Positions 38,823 to 47,657 of a DNA stretch of 64,000 nucleotides are shown here, piece after piece; positions within the stretch are counted from its first letter, which is position 1; every line of letters starts with the position of its first letter. The notes beneath the pieces were generated by a model. That model saw only the letters and a program-made list of their open reading frames with translations, searched no databases and had not been told where the DNA came from. The stretch is from Prevotella sp. (GTDB lineage Bacteria > Bacteroidota > Bacteroidia > Bacteroidales > Bacteroidaceae). Where the stretch lies: the NCBI GenBank assembly GCA_024690505.1, contig JAILPA010000130.1, forward strand, positions 1 through 64,000. The letters run 5' to 3'. A program made the translations under genes and the position numbers.

Positions 38823-38902
38823 TCAATGCTTGCTGAGTGCGATTTCAATGCTTGCTGAGTGCAATCTCAATGCTGGCTGAATTTGGCTTCAATATTTCTT
38901 GA
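38823..38902. repeat. 22-bp-period palindromic array, third core type (CTCAATGCTTGCTGAG)
   Basis: TCAATG(C/A)TTxCT(G/T)A units at 38823, 38845, 38867, 38889; runs to the dprA start. Confidence 0.9.
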
Positions 38903-38904
38903 AT

Positions 38905-40026
38905 ATGGACGATATCCTCTATACAATTGCCCTGACCCGCATGACGGGATTTAACTTCCAGACAGCCCTGCAGCTCTATCGTGAGCTGGGGAGCGGCCGT
39001 GCTGTCTATGACCACCGCAACGACATCCGCGACGTGCTGCCCGACTGCTCGCCGCGGTTGGCACAGGCATTGAGCGACTGGAGCCTGCCGCTGGCACGTG
39101 CCGAGCAGGAGCTGGCGTTCATTGCCAAGCATCATATCAGCACCTTCTGTCTGGGCGATGACAACTATCCGCAGCGGCTGGCCGACTGTCCCGATGCCCC
39201 CATCGTGCTGTTCTACCTCGGCTCGGCCGACCTGAACCAGCAGCGGGTCATCAATATCGTAGGTACACGCCACGCCACCGCCTATGGACAGGACTTGGTG
39301 CGCCGTTTCGTCAGCGACATGCGGCAGCTATGCCCCCAGCTGCTCATCGTCAGCGGACTGGCCTACGGCATCGACATCTGTGCCCACCGACATGCCCTCG
39401 AGCAGGGATACGAGACCGTAGGCGTGCTGGCACACGGCCTTGACGAGCTCTATCCGCCCCGTCACCGCGACACCGCTGCCCAGATGGTGCACCAGGGCGG
39501 TCTGCTGACAGAATACATGAGCGAGACGAAGGCCGACAAACTGAACTTCGTGAAGCGCAACCGCATCGTTGCCGGCATGTGCGACGCCACTATCCTCGTG
39601 GAGAGCGCGGCCAAAGGTGGCGGCCTCATTACCTGCAGCATAGCCCAGGACTACGACCGCACGGTGGCCGCCTTCCCTGGTGCCGTCGGCGCCCCGTACA
39701 GCGAGGGCTGCAATCGGCTGATTGGCAGCAACGGCGCCAGCCTCATCACTAGTGCCGAGGACTTCGTGCAACTGATGGGATGGCAGTCGGATGCCCGTCT
39801 TTCCCAAGCTAAGGTCGATGGCATAGAGCGGATGCTCTTCCCCAATCTGTCGGCGGAGGAACAGGCCGTGGTAAGTGCCCTCGATGCTGCGGGCGACCTG
39901 CAGCTGAACCAACTTACCGTCAAGACCAACCTGCCCATCGGTCAGGTCACTGCCCTCCTCTTCCAGCTTGAGATGAAAGGCGTGGTGCGCCCGCTGGCAG
40001 GCGGTTCCTACCACCTGCTGAAATAG
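38905..40026 (+). CDS. dprA: DNA processing protein DprA
   Basis: VINIVGTRHATAYGQDLVRRFV, IVSGLAYGIDICAHRHALEQGYETVGVLAHGLDELYPPRH, VVESAAKGGGLIT-like motif. Confidence 0.93.
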   Translation: MDDILYTIALTRMTGFNFQTALQLYRELGSGRAVYDHRNDIRDVLPDCSPRLAQALSDWSLPLARAEQELAFIAKHHISTFCLGDDNYPQRLADCPDAPIVLFYLGSADLNQQRVINIVGTRHATAYGQDLVRRFVSDMRQLCPQLLIVSGLAYGIDICAHRHALEQGYETVGVLAHGLDELYPPRHRDTAAQMVHQGGLLTEYMSETKADKLNFVKRNRIVAGMCDATILVESAAKGGGLITCSIAQDYDRTVAAFPGAVGAPYSEGCNRLIGSNGASLITSAEDFVQLMGWQSDARLSQAKVDGIERMLFPNLSAEEQAVVSALDAAGDLQLNQLTVKTNLPIGQVTALLFQLEMKGVVRPLAGGSYHLLK

Positions 40027-40074
40027 TTGCCGGCCGTTGTTCTGCCTGTTGCCTTTCCCTTATTTCCGAACGCG

Positions 40075-41439
40075 ATGAACCTACACCCGCTACATACTGA
40101 TCTCGACAAGCCACCGCGCTTTACCTATCCGTTCTACTACGAGCCACACCCACTGTGCCGCCTGGCCGCCACGGAAGTGCAACACGAACTGCAGCGCATG
40201 ACGCTTACGGAGGGGAAGATGTTTGGCGTGCTGGTAGTGGAAGCGCCACGTTCCACCTCCCTTGACCCTTCCTCCTCGCGATACGCCTTCCTGGCTGCCT
40301 ACTCCGGCCTGCTCGAAGGTCGCAACGACTGGCCCTATTTCGTCCCGCCAGTCTACAACGCCCAGCAGCCCGACGGCCACTTCAAACAGGAGGAACGGCG
40401 CATCTCGGCCATGAACGGCGACGCCCAGCACGACGAACGGCGGCGCCGCTCACAGGAGCTTCAGCAGTGGCTCTTCCACCAATATATACTATTGAACGCG
40501 CGAGGTGAGACCCGCGATCTGGTCGACGTGTGGCGCGACTACCACTGTTCGCCGCGCATCCAGCGACGCTATCCCCTGCCACCAGGCGGCACGGGCGACT
40601 GCTGCGCCCCAAAACTGCTGCAAGAGGCCTACCGACAAGGGCTGAAGCCAGTGTGCATGGCCGAGTTCTGGTGGGGCCCGTCGCCCCGGAGCGAGGTGCG
40701 CCATCACGGACAGTTCTACCCCGCCTGCCGGGGCAAGTGCAAGCCCGTGCTGACGTGGATGCTGCAAGGGCTCGACGTCGACCCGTCGCCCGATGCCGAT
40801 GGCTTCGCGAAACTCAACATCGACGTGGTCTACGAAGACGACACGCTGGCCGTGGTGAGCAAACCGTCGGGGCTGCTGAGCGTGCCAGGGCGTCAGGAGA
40901 GGCACAGCGTGGTCACCCTGGTACAGGAGCGTTGGCCAGGGGCGATGCTGGTTCACCGGCTCGACTTCCTCACAAGCGGCCTGCTCATCGTAGGGAAGAA
41001 CCACGATGCCTACCGACACCTGCAACAGCAATTTTCTGCCCATTCCATCGAGAAACGCTACATCGCCCTGCTGAGCAATCCGCTGCCCGAGTCCACGCCA
41101 CGGAGAGGCACCATCAGCCTGCCTCTCTATGCCGACCCTATGAACCGACCGCGGCAGACGGTGGACTATGTCTTGGGTAAGCCAGCCGTCACCGACTACG
41201 AGATTCTGAGTCCGTCGCCATGCGAGGCTCATCCCCGTATTGCCCTCTTTCCCCACACTGGCCGCACCCACCAGCTTCGGATGCACTGTGCCCACCATGA
41301 CGGTTTGAACTCCCCCATCCTGGGCGACGAGCTCTACGGTCAGGCAGCCGACCGCCTGTACCTTCACGCTGAGTGGCTGGCGCTGACGCATCCCGTCACC
41401 GGACAACGCCTGCACTTCGAGCAGCCAGCGCCGTTTTAA
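40075..41439 (+). CDS. RluA-family pseudouridine synthase
   Basis: VVYEDDTLAVVSKPSGLLSVPG, MLVHRLDFLTSGLLIVGKN, LFPHTGRTHQLRMHCAH. Confidence 0.9.
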   Translation: MNLHPLHTDLDKPPRFTYPFYYEPHPLCRLAATEVQHELQRMTLTEGKMFGVLVVEAPRSTSLDPSSSRYAFLAAYSGLLEGRNDWPYFVPPVYNAQQPDGHFKQEERRISAMNGDAQHDERRRRSQELQQWLFHQYILLNARGETRDLVDVWRDYHCSPRIQRRYPLPPGGTGDCCAPKLLQEAYRQGLKPVCMAEFWWGPSPRSEVRHHGQFYPACRGKCKPVLTWMLQGLDVDPSPDADGFAKLNIDVVYEDDTLAVVSKPSGLLSVPGRQERHSVVTLVQERWPGAMLVHRLDFLTSGLLIVGKNHDAYRHLQQQFSAHSIEKRYIALLSNPLPESTPRRGTISLPLYADPMNRPRQTVDYVLGKPAVTDYEILSPSPCEAHPRIALFPHTGRTHQLRMHCAHHDGLNSPILGDELYGQAADRLYLHAEWLALTHPVTGQRLHFEQPAPF

Positions 41440-41453
41440 TCAGGATATAATGA

Positions 41454-41484
41454 AAAAAGCAACCCCGGCCATTCGGTCGGGGTC
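41454..41484 (-). terminator. Rho-independent terminator of 41517..41900
   Basis: Minus strand: aCCCCGACCgaatGGCCGGGGttgcTTTTTTc. Confidence 0.8.
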
Positions 41485-41516
41485 GTTGTATGATAGATTT
41501 CAGGTCGGCACGATGA

Positions 41517-41900
41517 TTACCAATCGATGCCGTCCAAGTCTAAGTCGTTGTCGCTGGCCTCTTCATAAAGGCGCTTAATCTCCTCCCTTATATCTTTCTC
41601 GATATCTTGAAATTCATCTGCTAAATCCTCAAAATCCTCTTTGTAGTCATCCCTTTCATCATCATCCATGTCGTCCAATTTCTTCTCCAATTCGTCTTCC
41701 ACATCTTCAATATCCTTGTTGATGTCTTTTAGTTTCTCCTTCAGTTCCTTCACATCGTCCTTCTTCTTCAGTTTGGTGTCTTTTAGGAGTTCAAGCTTGT
41801 CCTTGTGAAGTGAGACTAGCTTTGCCTCGGGTCCGCCACATGAAGTGAATGCCAGGCTGACGATAAATGCTGCGATGACAGCGAAAATCATTTTCTTCAT
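41517..41900 (-). CDS. Small lipoprotein, Lys/Asp/Glu-rich coiled coil
   Basis: Lipobox SLAFTSCGG; repetitive KKKDDVKELKEKLKDINKDIEDVEDELEKK. Confidence 0.75.
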   Translation of the reverse strand: MKKMIFAVIAAFIVSLAFTSCGGPEAKLVSLHKDKLELLKDTKLKKKDDVKELKEKLKDINKDIEDVEDELEKKLDDMDDDERDDYKEDFEDLADEFQDIEKDIREEIKRLYEEASDNDLDLDGIDW

Positions 41901-42042
41901 AGTAATACTTATAGTTTATAGTTTTTCTGCCTACTCTTTACAGGATTTTCGGCATTTCTCCTTTTTCCTCTTCAAGAGATTTCATTTGCAAAATTACAAA
42001 CAATAATTCAAACCGCCAAACGTTTGCGGCAAAAAAGTTACG

Positions 42043-42822
42043 TCAGGCCGTGATAATGGTGCCGCTGCCGTTGGCGATGGCGGTGGCCTGCGTGATAACG
42101 ACGCGCTTGACGCCAGCATCAATGGCCACAAGGGCATTCTCAATCTTCGGCACCATGCCGCCGCTAATGGTGCCGTCGGCCTTCAGTCGCAGGAAGTCGT
42201 CGTGGCTGATGACGGGTATCACCGATGCATCGTCGTCGGCATCGGCCAGTACGCCGGGCTTCTCGAAGGCATACACCAGCGTTACGTCGTAGCCTCTGGC
42301 CAATGCCTTGGCCGTTTCCTGGGCCATGGTGTCGGCATTGGTGTTGAGCATGTTCCCCAGTCCGTCGTGGGTCAGTGGTGCTACCACGGGCAGGTAGCCC
42401 TCTTCGATGAAATGGGATATTTTTTCGCCGTCGACCTGCTTCACATCGCCCACGAAGCCATAGTCGATACCGTTTTTCAGCGGTCGCTTCACCGAACGTA
42501 TGATGTCACCATCGGCACCAGTCAGTCCGATGGCGTTGGCGCCCATTGCCTGCAGACAGGCCACAATGTGCTTGTTCACCAGTCCGCCATAGACCATGGT
42601 CACCACCTCGAGCATCTGGCCGTCGGTGATGCGGCGACCCTCCACCATGTGCGACTCTATTCCCAGTCTTGAGGCTATCTGCGTGGCACGCCGGCCCCCG
42701 CCGTGCACCAGCACCTTCGGGCCGTCAATAGCGATGAAATCGGCTAAAAGGCGCTTCAGCTGAGCCTCGTCCTCTACCACGGCACCGCCCACCTTTACAA
42801 TTGTCAGTTTCTGCTTTTCCAT
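42043..42822 (-). CDS. argB: Acetylglutamate kinase
   Basis: VLVHGGGRRATQIASRLGIESHMVEGRRITDGQMLEVVTMVYGGLVNK, SGGMVPKIENALVAIDAGVKRVVI. Confidence 0.95.
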   Translation of the reverse strand: MEKQKLTIVKVGGAVVEDEAQLKRLLADFIAIDGPKVLVHGGGRRATQIASRLGIESHMVEGRRITDGQMLEVVTMVYGGLVNKHIVACLQAMGANAIGLTGADGDIIRSVKRPLKNGIDYGFVGDVKQVDGEKISHFIEEGYLPVVAPLTHDGLGNMLNTNADTMAQETAKALARGYDVTLVYAFEKPGVLADADDDASVIPVISHDDFLRLKADGTISGGMVPKIENALVAIDAGVKRVVITQATAIANGSGTIITA

Positions 42823-42923
42823 GTAAATATATGATTCTGTTGATGTTGTGCTTCTAAATACGGAGTGACACTTGGCGGTATGTTCATCAGGGATGGTGAT
42901 AAAATCATATCGACTTTAACTAA

Positions 42924-43165
42924 TGTTACAGACCCCACGCCAAGCCCCTCCCCTTGAAGGGAAGGGAGAATCGTAGTGAGTCCATTGTCCCTCTCCCCTC
43001 CCTTCAAGGGAGAATCGTAGTGAGTCCATTGTCCCTCTCCCCTCCCTTCAAGGGAGAATCGCAGTGAGTTCATCGTTGCTATCCCCTCCCTTCAAGGGAG
43101 AATCGCAGTGAGTTCATCGTTGCTGTCCCCTCCCTTTTAGGGGAGGGGCCGGGGGTGGGGTCAGT
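42924..43165. repeat. 44-bp tandem repeat in inferred argB 5' leader (4 copies) of a CCCCTCCCTTCAAGGGAG-containing unit
   Basis: GGGAGAATCG at 42964, 43008, 43052, 43096: exact 44-bp spacing. Confidence 0.95.
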
Positions 43166-43179
43166 ATCTTTATTTTCAT
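43114..43179 (-). other. Candidate upstream ORF (21 aa) in argB leader
   Basis: Manual translation MKIKILTPPPAPPLKGRGQQR*; ATG lies 32 bp below the -7 box. Confidence 0.45.
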
Positions 43180-43218
43180 GTCTGCTTTCGTTGTTTTGAA
43201 AAGTCCGCTGCAAAGATA
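43172..43218 (-). promoter_or_regulatory. Promoter/leader cassette copy 2 (upstream of argB)
   Basis: Minus strand: TATCTTTGCAGCGGACTTTTCAAAACAACGAAAGCAGACATGAA. Confidence 0.75.
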
Positions 43219-43271
43219 GTGAAAGTTTTTGAAAAGTCGTTCATTTCTTTTGTTTAATCTGCTAAAATGTG

Positions 43272-43279
43272 TATCTTTG
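43272..43279 (+). promoter_or_regulatory. -7 element TATCTTTG
   Basis: Immediately upstream of ATG 43285; overlaps the ORF-track start 43267. Confidence 0.55.
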
Positions 43280-43284
43280 TTGGC

Positions 43285-43821
43285 ATGAAACTGTGTATAT
43301 TCTGTTCTGCAAACCAGCAGATTGACCCTAGATTCTTCTCGCTGACCGAGGAGCTAGGACGTTGGGCCGCCGAAAACGGCCATTCCATCGTATTCGGAGG
43401 TGTTAATCAAGGCCTCATGGAGTGTGTGGCGCGTGCTACGAAACAAGCGGGTGGCCGCACTATCGGGGTGGTGCCGCGCATCATCGAGGAGGGTGGCCGC
43501 CTGTCGCAATATGTGGATGTCGACATTCCGTGTGATAATCTGAGCGACCGCAAGCAGTTGATGGAGGATCAGAGCGATGTGTTCATTGCCCTCCCCGGTG
43601 GTATCGGCACGCTCGACGAGGTGTTCACTGTGGCTGCTGGTACTACCATTGGTTACCATCAGAAACCTGTCATTTTATTTAACATGTTTGGCTTCTGGAA
43701 CCGTCTTATTTCCCTTCTTGACGACTTGGAGGCGCGTGGCATGATGCGAATGCCTTGGCGTAAGCACATTCATGTGGTCGAAAACATCGATGAAATCAGT
43801 GCTTTCCTGCAGTCAATGTAG
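43285..43821 (+). CDS. LOG-family protein (TIGR00730-type)
   Basis: IVFGGVNQGLMECVARATKQAGGRTIGVVPRII, FIALPGGIGTLDEVF. Confidence 0.9.
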   Translation: MKLCIFCSANQQIDPRFFSLTEELGRWAAENGHSIVFGGVNQGLMECVARATKQAGGRTIGVVPRIIEEGGRLSQYVDVDIPCDNLSDRKQLMEDQSDVFIALPGGIGTLDEVFTVAAGTTIGYHQKPVILFNMFGFWNRLISLLDDLEARGMMRMPWRKHIHVVENIDEISAFLQSM

Positions 43822-43858
43822 GCCATTACAGAAGTTGTGATTACCCTACTTGTTTTGT

Positions 43859-43937
43859 AAAGCGGTGCTTTGCGAATCGAAAAGCACCGCTTTGAGCTCC
43901 ATAAAGCACCGCTTTTCACCCGTCAAAGCGGTGCTTT
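43859..43937. repeat. 22-bp-period palindromic array, 4 units (first core type)
   Basis: AAAGCGGTGCTTT/AAAGCACCGCTTT at 43859, 43881, 43903, 43925. Confidence 0.95.
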
Positions 43938-44105
43938 GTTCATGGCAAAGTTACTCTTCCTTCATGTTGAGGTGCTCTTCTGTTGGTTAAAAAAGTTTAC
44001 ATTGCTTTCCGCCAAAAACAATTTACTTTCTAAACTCGTTCTGTTGTAAGTAAATTCAGTAACTAAGTCCTTATCTTGTCTCCCCTCCCTCAAGTGAGCG
44101 AGGAT

Positions 44106-44154
44106 GTCCCGCCCGTCTCCCTTCCCTTTCAAGGTGAGTGGAGACGGGCAGGAC
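44106..44154. repeat. GC-rich inverted repeat (GTCCCGCCCGTCTCC / GGAGACGGGCAGGAC), possible terminator of 44199..47657
   Basis: Read directly; about 15-bp stem with one mismatch. Confidence 0.7.
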
Positions 44155-44198
44155 ATTGTTGTTTAGCAATCATAGTACTTGGGGCGCAAGTATTGCAG

Positions 44199-47100
44199 TC
44201 ACCACTGAACCTGGTACTGGCTGATGAGCTGTCGGAAGATGGGGTTGCGGCTGAGCACGCGTGTGTTGCCCACCATGATGAGTTGTCGGCGTGCGCGGGT
44301 CAGTGCCACGTTCAGCTTGCGGTCGATGGTGCTGCCATCTTCATCAGCAAATGTGCTGGCCGTGAGGAAGTCGAGTTGGAAATAGTGGCTCACGGCGAAG
44401 GAATAGATGATGACGTCGCGCTGTGAACCTTGATAGCGCTCCACCGTGTCGATGGAGATCTGCCTCAGAGCGTCAATCCCAGTTTTTTCGATGGCCTGCC
44501 TTATCAGCGATATCTGGCTGCGATAAGGAACAATGACTCCCACGGTGCGTGCGGGGTCAAACCCCTTGTCGGCGGTGAAGCGATAGATGCGCTGCAACAG
44601 GTCGCCCACGAGCATTGCCTCGGCCACAAGTGGGTTGACTGCGGGGGCAACAGCTTTGTTCTCTCCGATTTTATCGATTTTTTTAGGGCGGGACTCCGCA
44701 GGAACAGGCAGGAAGAGCACGCGGTGCGTCTTCAGTTCTGCATCCAGCTGGTCGGCAGGCGGCAGCGTGTATCCCGGCTCGGCCGTCTCCATCTGGTGTG
44801 GACGGTTGGCGGCGCTGATTTGTTCCAGGGCATAGAAATGGCCGCACGGGAACTGGGCCACCAGCGGATGCATACGGCCTTGGCGATGAAGTGTGCCTAC
44901 GAACTGCGTGCGCCCCTCGTGGCGTTCCCACCGCAGCAGACGCTGGAAGAGCGACTGGCGCGTATCGTCGAGACCGATGTCGCGCAGGCACTGCTCGCTG
45001 ACGGCAGCCTCGTCAGCGCCCTGCTGCACCACGGCGGGCAGCTGCTTGTGGTCGCCGATGAGCACGAAAGGCCCGATTTCATCGCGGCTGAGAAGTCCCA
45101 TGAGCTGTGGCTCGAGTATCTGAGATGCCTCGTCGACGATGCACAGGCAGAACTGTTTCAACAGGAACAGGTCGTCGCGCTGAAGGAGCATGGAGGTGGT
45201 CGCCACCACAATGGGTGCCTGGACGATGAGGTCGGTGACTCCCTGACGGTCTTTGCCTTTCGCTGCCTCGTCGAGCAGGTAGCTGCGGAAGCGCACGTCG
45301 CAGGCTGCAGCATTGCCCAGTCGCAGGAACGGAAGACCGGCATCGACCAGCATATCGCTGATTTCATCGACGGCACGGTTGGTGTAGGCACAGAGCAGCA
45401 CGGAGCCCCCATCTATCTGGTGCAGCGTCTCTTCGACGATGAAGCGCATGGCCATCGATGTTTTGCCCGTGCCCGGCGGTCCCACCAGCAGAAAGTAGTC
45501 GAGCGACTGGCGTATGCGCAGCAGCACGTCGTCGTAGTCGGGGTGGTAGCTGCGGCTCAGCGTCAGTGTGGGGTGGGCTTCGGGGGGGCGCTGTCCCAGA
45601 AGCAGACATCGTCGTGAGGCATTGGCGCCGGCCCATTGCCACAGGCTCCGCAGGCTGGCTGCGGTGCCCACGTCGCTGCCGCCGTGTTCCAGAGCCCAAA
45701 GGCGGCCGTCGTCGGGAGCAAACACCTGTGGGTTTTGCTGACCATTGGTCAGGCGCACAACGACGCGAGTGGGCTCTATGGCCTCAAGTGTGCCCTTATA
45801 GAGGATGCTTTGGCGCACGTCGGGCTCGTCGCGATAGGCGTAGAGGTATACCATGTCGCCCGCCCGGAAGTTTGGTGCCGAGGGGGGCTGCTGGTCGTCG
45901 TCTGCGTTCAAAGATGGTGGTGTCTGACCGATGCCCAGCGTCAGCAGGTCGTAGCCGCCGTGGGGCGTGGAGCGCTCCTGACTGAGGAGGGTCAGGGCGT
46001 GGATGATGTTGCCTGTCTCAATCTTTTCCGCCAACGGCATCTGCCACAGGTCGGCCGTGCAGCCGCCGCTGTGGTGCAGGCGTGTCTCGCTGCTGCCCAG
46101 CTTCTGGCACGCCTGTTCGCGATAGACGAAGGTCATCATGCGCTCCAGGTAGGTGCGCTCAAGGGGGCTGAGCTGCTGCAGGCGCGTGGCAATCTGAGCA
46201 GTGCCGGGCTCAATGTAGCGGTGGAAGAAACCGTCGCGCGTGATACCTTTATATATAATGTCGGTGGTGAGGAGAGGCAGAAAACGGCCGATTCCATCGC
46301 GGGCCATGAGCAGTTCGGTGGCCACAATCTGGTTTCGCAGGCGGATGGCCTCACGCAGCAGCGTGCGGTAGTAGTTCACCGTCAGCAGTCCCTGTGCGGC
46401 AGGATAGCGCGAATAGAGCAGGCGCATGTCGACCTGGCGCTCGGTCAGTCCGAAGTTGTAGCGCAGCACGCCGTAGTAGAGTAGCAGCTGCACGTAGTGG
46501 CTCTCCAGCTGCAGACCGTGGCTGTCGTGGCTCTGGCGTTCAATCTTCATGTTCTTGCCCGATTTCTGCTCCACCAGCAGGTGCATGTCGGAGGTCATCA
46601 GGTCGACGCGCCCCTGAAGTCCCAGTCGCTCGCACACGAACGAGGGCTCGAGAAGCGGCAGGTGGGAAGAGTGGCCGCTGGACGACAAGGACGCAGTGCC
46701 GTCGGCAGAAGCGGACGTGACGGGGCTGAAGGCGAGGGTGGTCACCGTCTGTCGAATGTTCTCAATCTGCTGCTGGGCCTGGCGCTTGAAGGCATCGGGC
46801 AGGAAACCGGCACAGGCACAGTAGCGGAGGGGCTCCTGACGGAATGCACGGGTGAGCATGTCGGCAAAGGTGGCATCGGGGTGGCTTACGAGGGCATCGA
46901 GCGCCACGCCGGCAAAATCGCCTAAGAGCATGGACTGGGTTGTGAGGCGGGGCTTCAGACGGCTCAGCGTGTAGAGTAAGGGGTGATGGCCGTAGGGGGT
47001 GAAGCAGGCGGCCAGTGACGAGATGTCGACGAGAAAGTCGGGCTCGACGACCACCGTCAGGGGTGTGAGTACGGGGATAACTGCATCGCTGTCGGTGTCT

Positions 47101-47657
47101 TCGTGGCAGTCGAGCAGGTTCAGCTGCATGTCGGGCCGTACGAGCTTTTGCAAATAGGCAAAATCGCGCCCTTGGTCGGTGCAGAGGTAATTCACGCGGA
47201 TGGGGCCACGATCGGTGTCAGCCTCGATGAAATCGGGAGAAACGGAGCGTACGATGCAGCGCACATAGCGTCGGTCGATGCTGAGACCTTGGGGCTGCTC
47301 GCAACCTCGAGCAGGCAGCGCACGGAGCAAGGGACCTGGCACGGTGGCACGGAAGACGGCGGAGATGAGGAGCGCCACGGCCCGGAGGTCGTAGAGGAAG
47401 TCGCTCTTTGTGAGCGCCTCGAAGCGGTTGGAGTGGCGGCGAGCGGTGTGGATGGCCTGAACATCGGACGCCTTGATGCCAAGACGTTGGCACAGCCAGT
47501 CAATCTGGGCGAAGAGATTGCCGAAAGTGCCGCCCTGCTGACGACAACCTTCAGCGGCCGTCAGCGTCAGCAGCTCGTGAATGCGGCGCGTGGCAGAAAT
47601 AGAAGGCTCGCCTTGCGCCAACTGCAGACAGATATCGAACAATTCACTCGATTCCAT
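44199..47657 (-). CDS. Dna2-like protein: PD-(D/E)xK-like nuclease region + SF1 helicase
   Basis: Walker A LLVGPPGTGKTSMAMRF, CLCIVDEASQILEP, GDHKQLPAVV, GVIVPYRSQISLIR, TVERYQGSQRDVIIYSF, NVALTRARRQLIMVGN; upstream GRVDLMTSDMHLLVEQKSGK...ESHYVQLLLYYGVL nuclease-like motif. Confidence 0.82.
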   Translation of the reverse strand: MESSELFDICLQLAQGEPSISATRRIHELLTLTAAEGCRQQGGTFGNLFAQIDWLCQRLGIKASDVQAIHTARRHSNRFEALTKSDFLYDLRAVALLISAVFRATVPGPLLRALPARGCEQPQGLSIDRRYVRCIVRSVSPDFIEADTDRGPIRVNYLCTDQGRDFAYLQKLVRPDMQLNLLDCHEDTDSDAVIPVLTPLTVVVEPDFLVDISSLAACFTPYGHHPLLYTLSRLKPRLTTQSMLLGDFAGVALDALVSHPDATFADMLTRAFRQEPLRYCACAGFLPDAFKRQAQQQIENIRQTVTTLAFSPVTSASADGTASLSSSGHSSHLPLLEPSFVCERLGLQGRVDLMTSDMHLLVEQKSGKNMKIERQSHDSHGLQLESHYVQLLLYYGVLRYNFGLTERQVDMRLLYSRYPAAQGLLTVNYYRTLLREAIRLRNQIVATELLMARDGIGRFLPLLTTDIIYKGITRDGFFHRYIEPGTAQIATRLQQLSPLERTYLERMMTFVYREQACQKLGSSETRLHHSGGCTADLWQMPLAEKIETGNIIHALTLLSQERSTPHGGYDLLTLGIGQTPPSLNADDDQQPPSAPNFRAGDMVYLYAYRDEPDVRQSILYKGTLEAIEPTRVVVRLTNGQQNPQVFAPDDGRLWALEHGGSDVGTAASLRSLWQWAGANASRRCLLLGQRPPEAHPTLTLSRSYHPDYDDVLLRIRQSLDYFLLVGPPGTGKTSMAMRFIVEETLHQIDGGSVLLCAYTNRAVDEISDMLVDAGLPFLRLGNAAACDVRFRSYLLDEAAKGKDRQGVTDLIVQAPIVVATTSMLLQRDDLFLLKQFCLCIVDEASQILEPQLMGLLSRDEIGPFVLIGDHKQLPAVVQQGADEAAVSEQCLRDIGLDDTRQSLFQRLLRWERHEGRTQFVGTLHRQGRMHPLVAQFPCGHFYALEQISAANRPHQMETAEPGYTLPPADQLDAELKTHRVLFLPVPAESRPKKIDKIGENKAVAPAVNPLVAEAMLVGDLLQRIYRFTADKGFDPARTVGVIVPYRSQISLIRQAIEKTGIDALRQISIDTVERYQGSQRDVIIYSFAVSHYFQLDFLTASTFADEDGSTIDRKLNVALTRARRQLIMVGNTRVLSRNPIFRQLISQYQVQW

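Noticed and set aside
42804-43073. 89-aa minus ORF with SPLKGGERDNG / LPSLQGEGLGVGSV
   Set aside because: It is the translation of the 44-bp GC-rich repeats. Because 44 is not a multiple of 3 the encoded peptide changes at each repeat, so it is unlikely to be a real protein.
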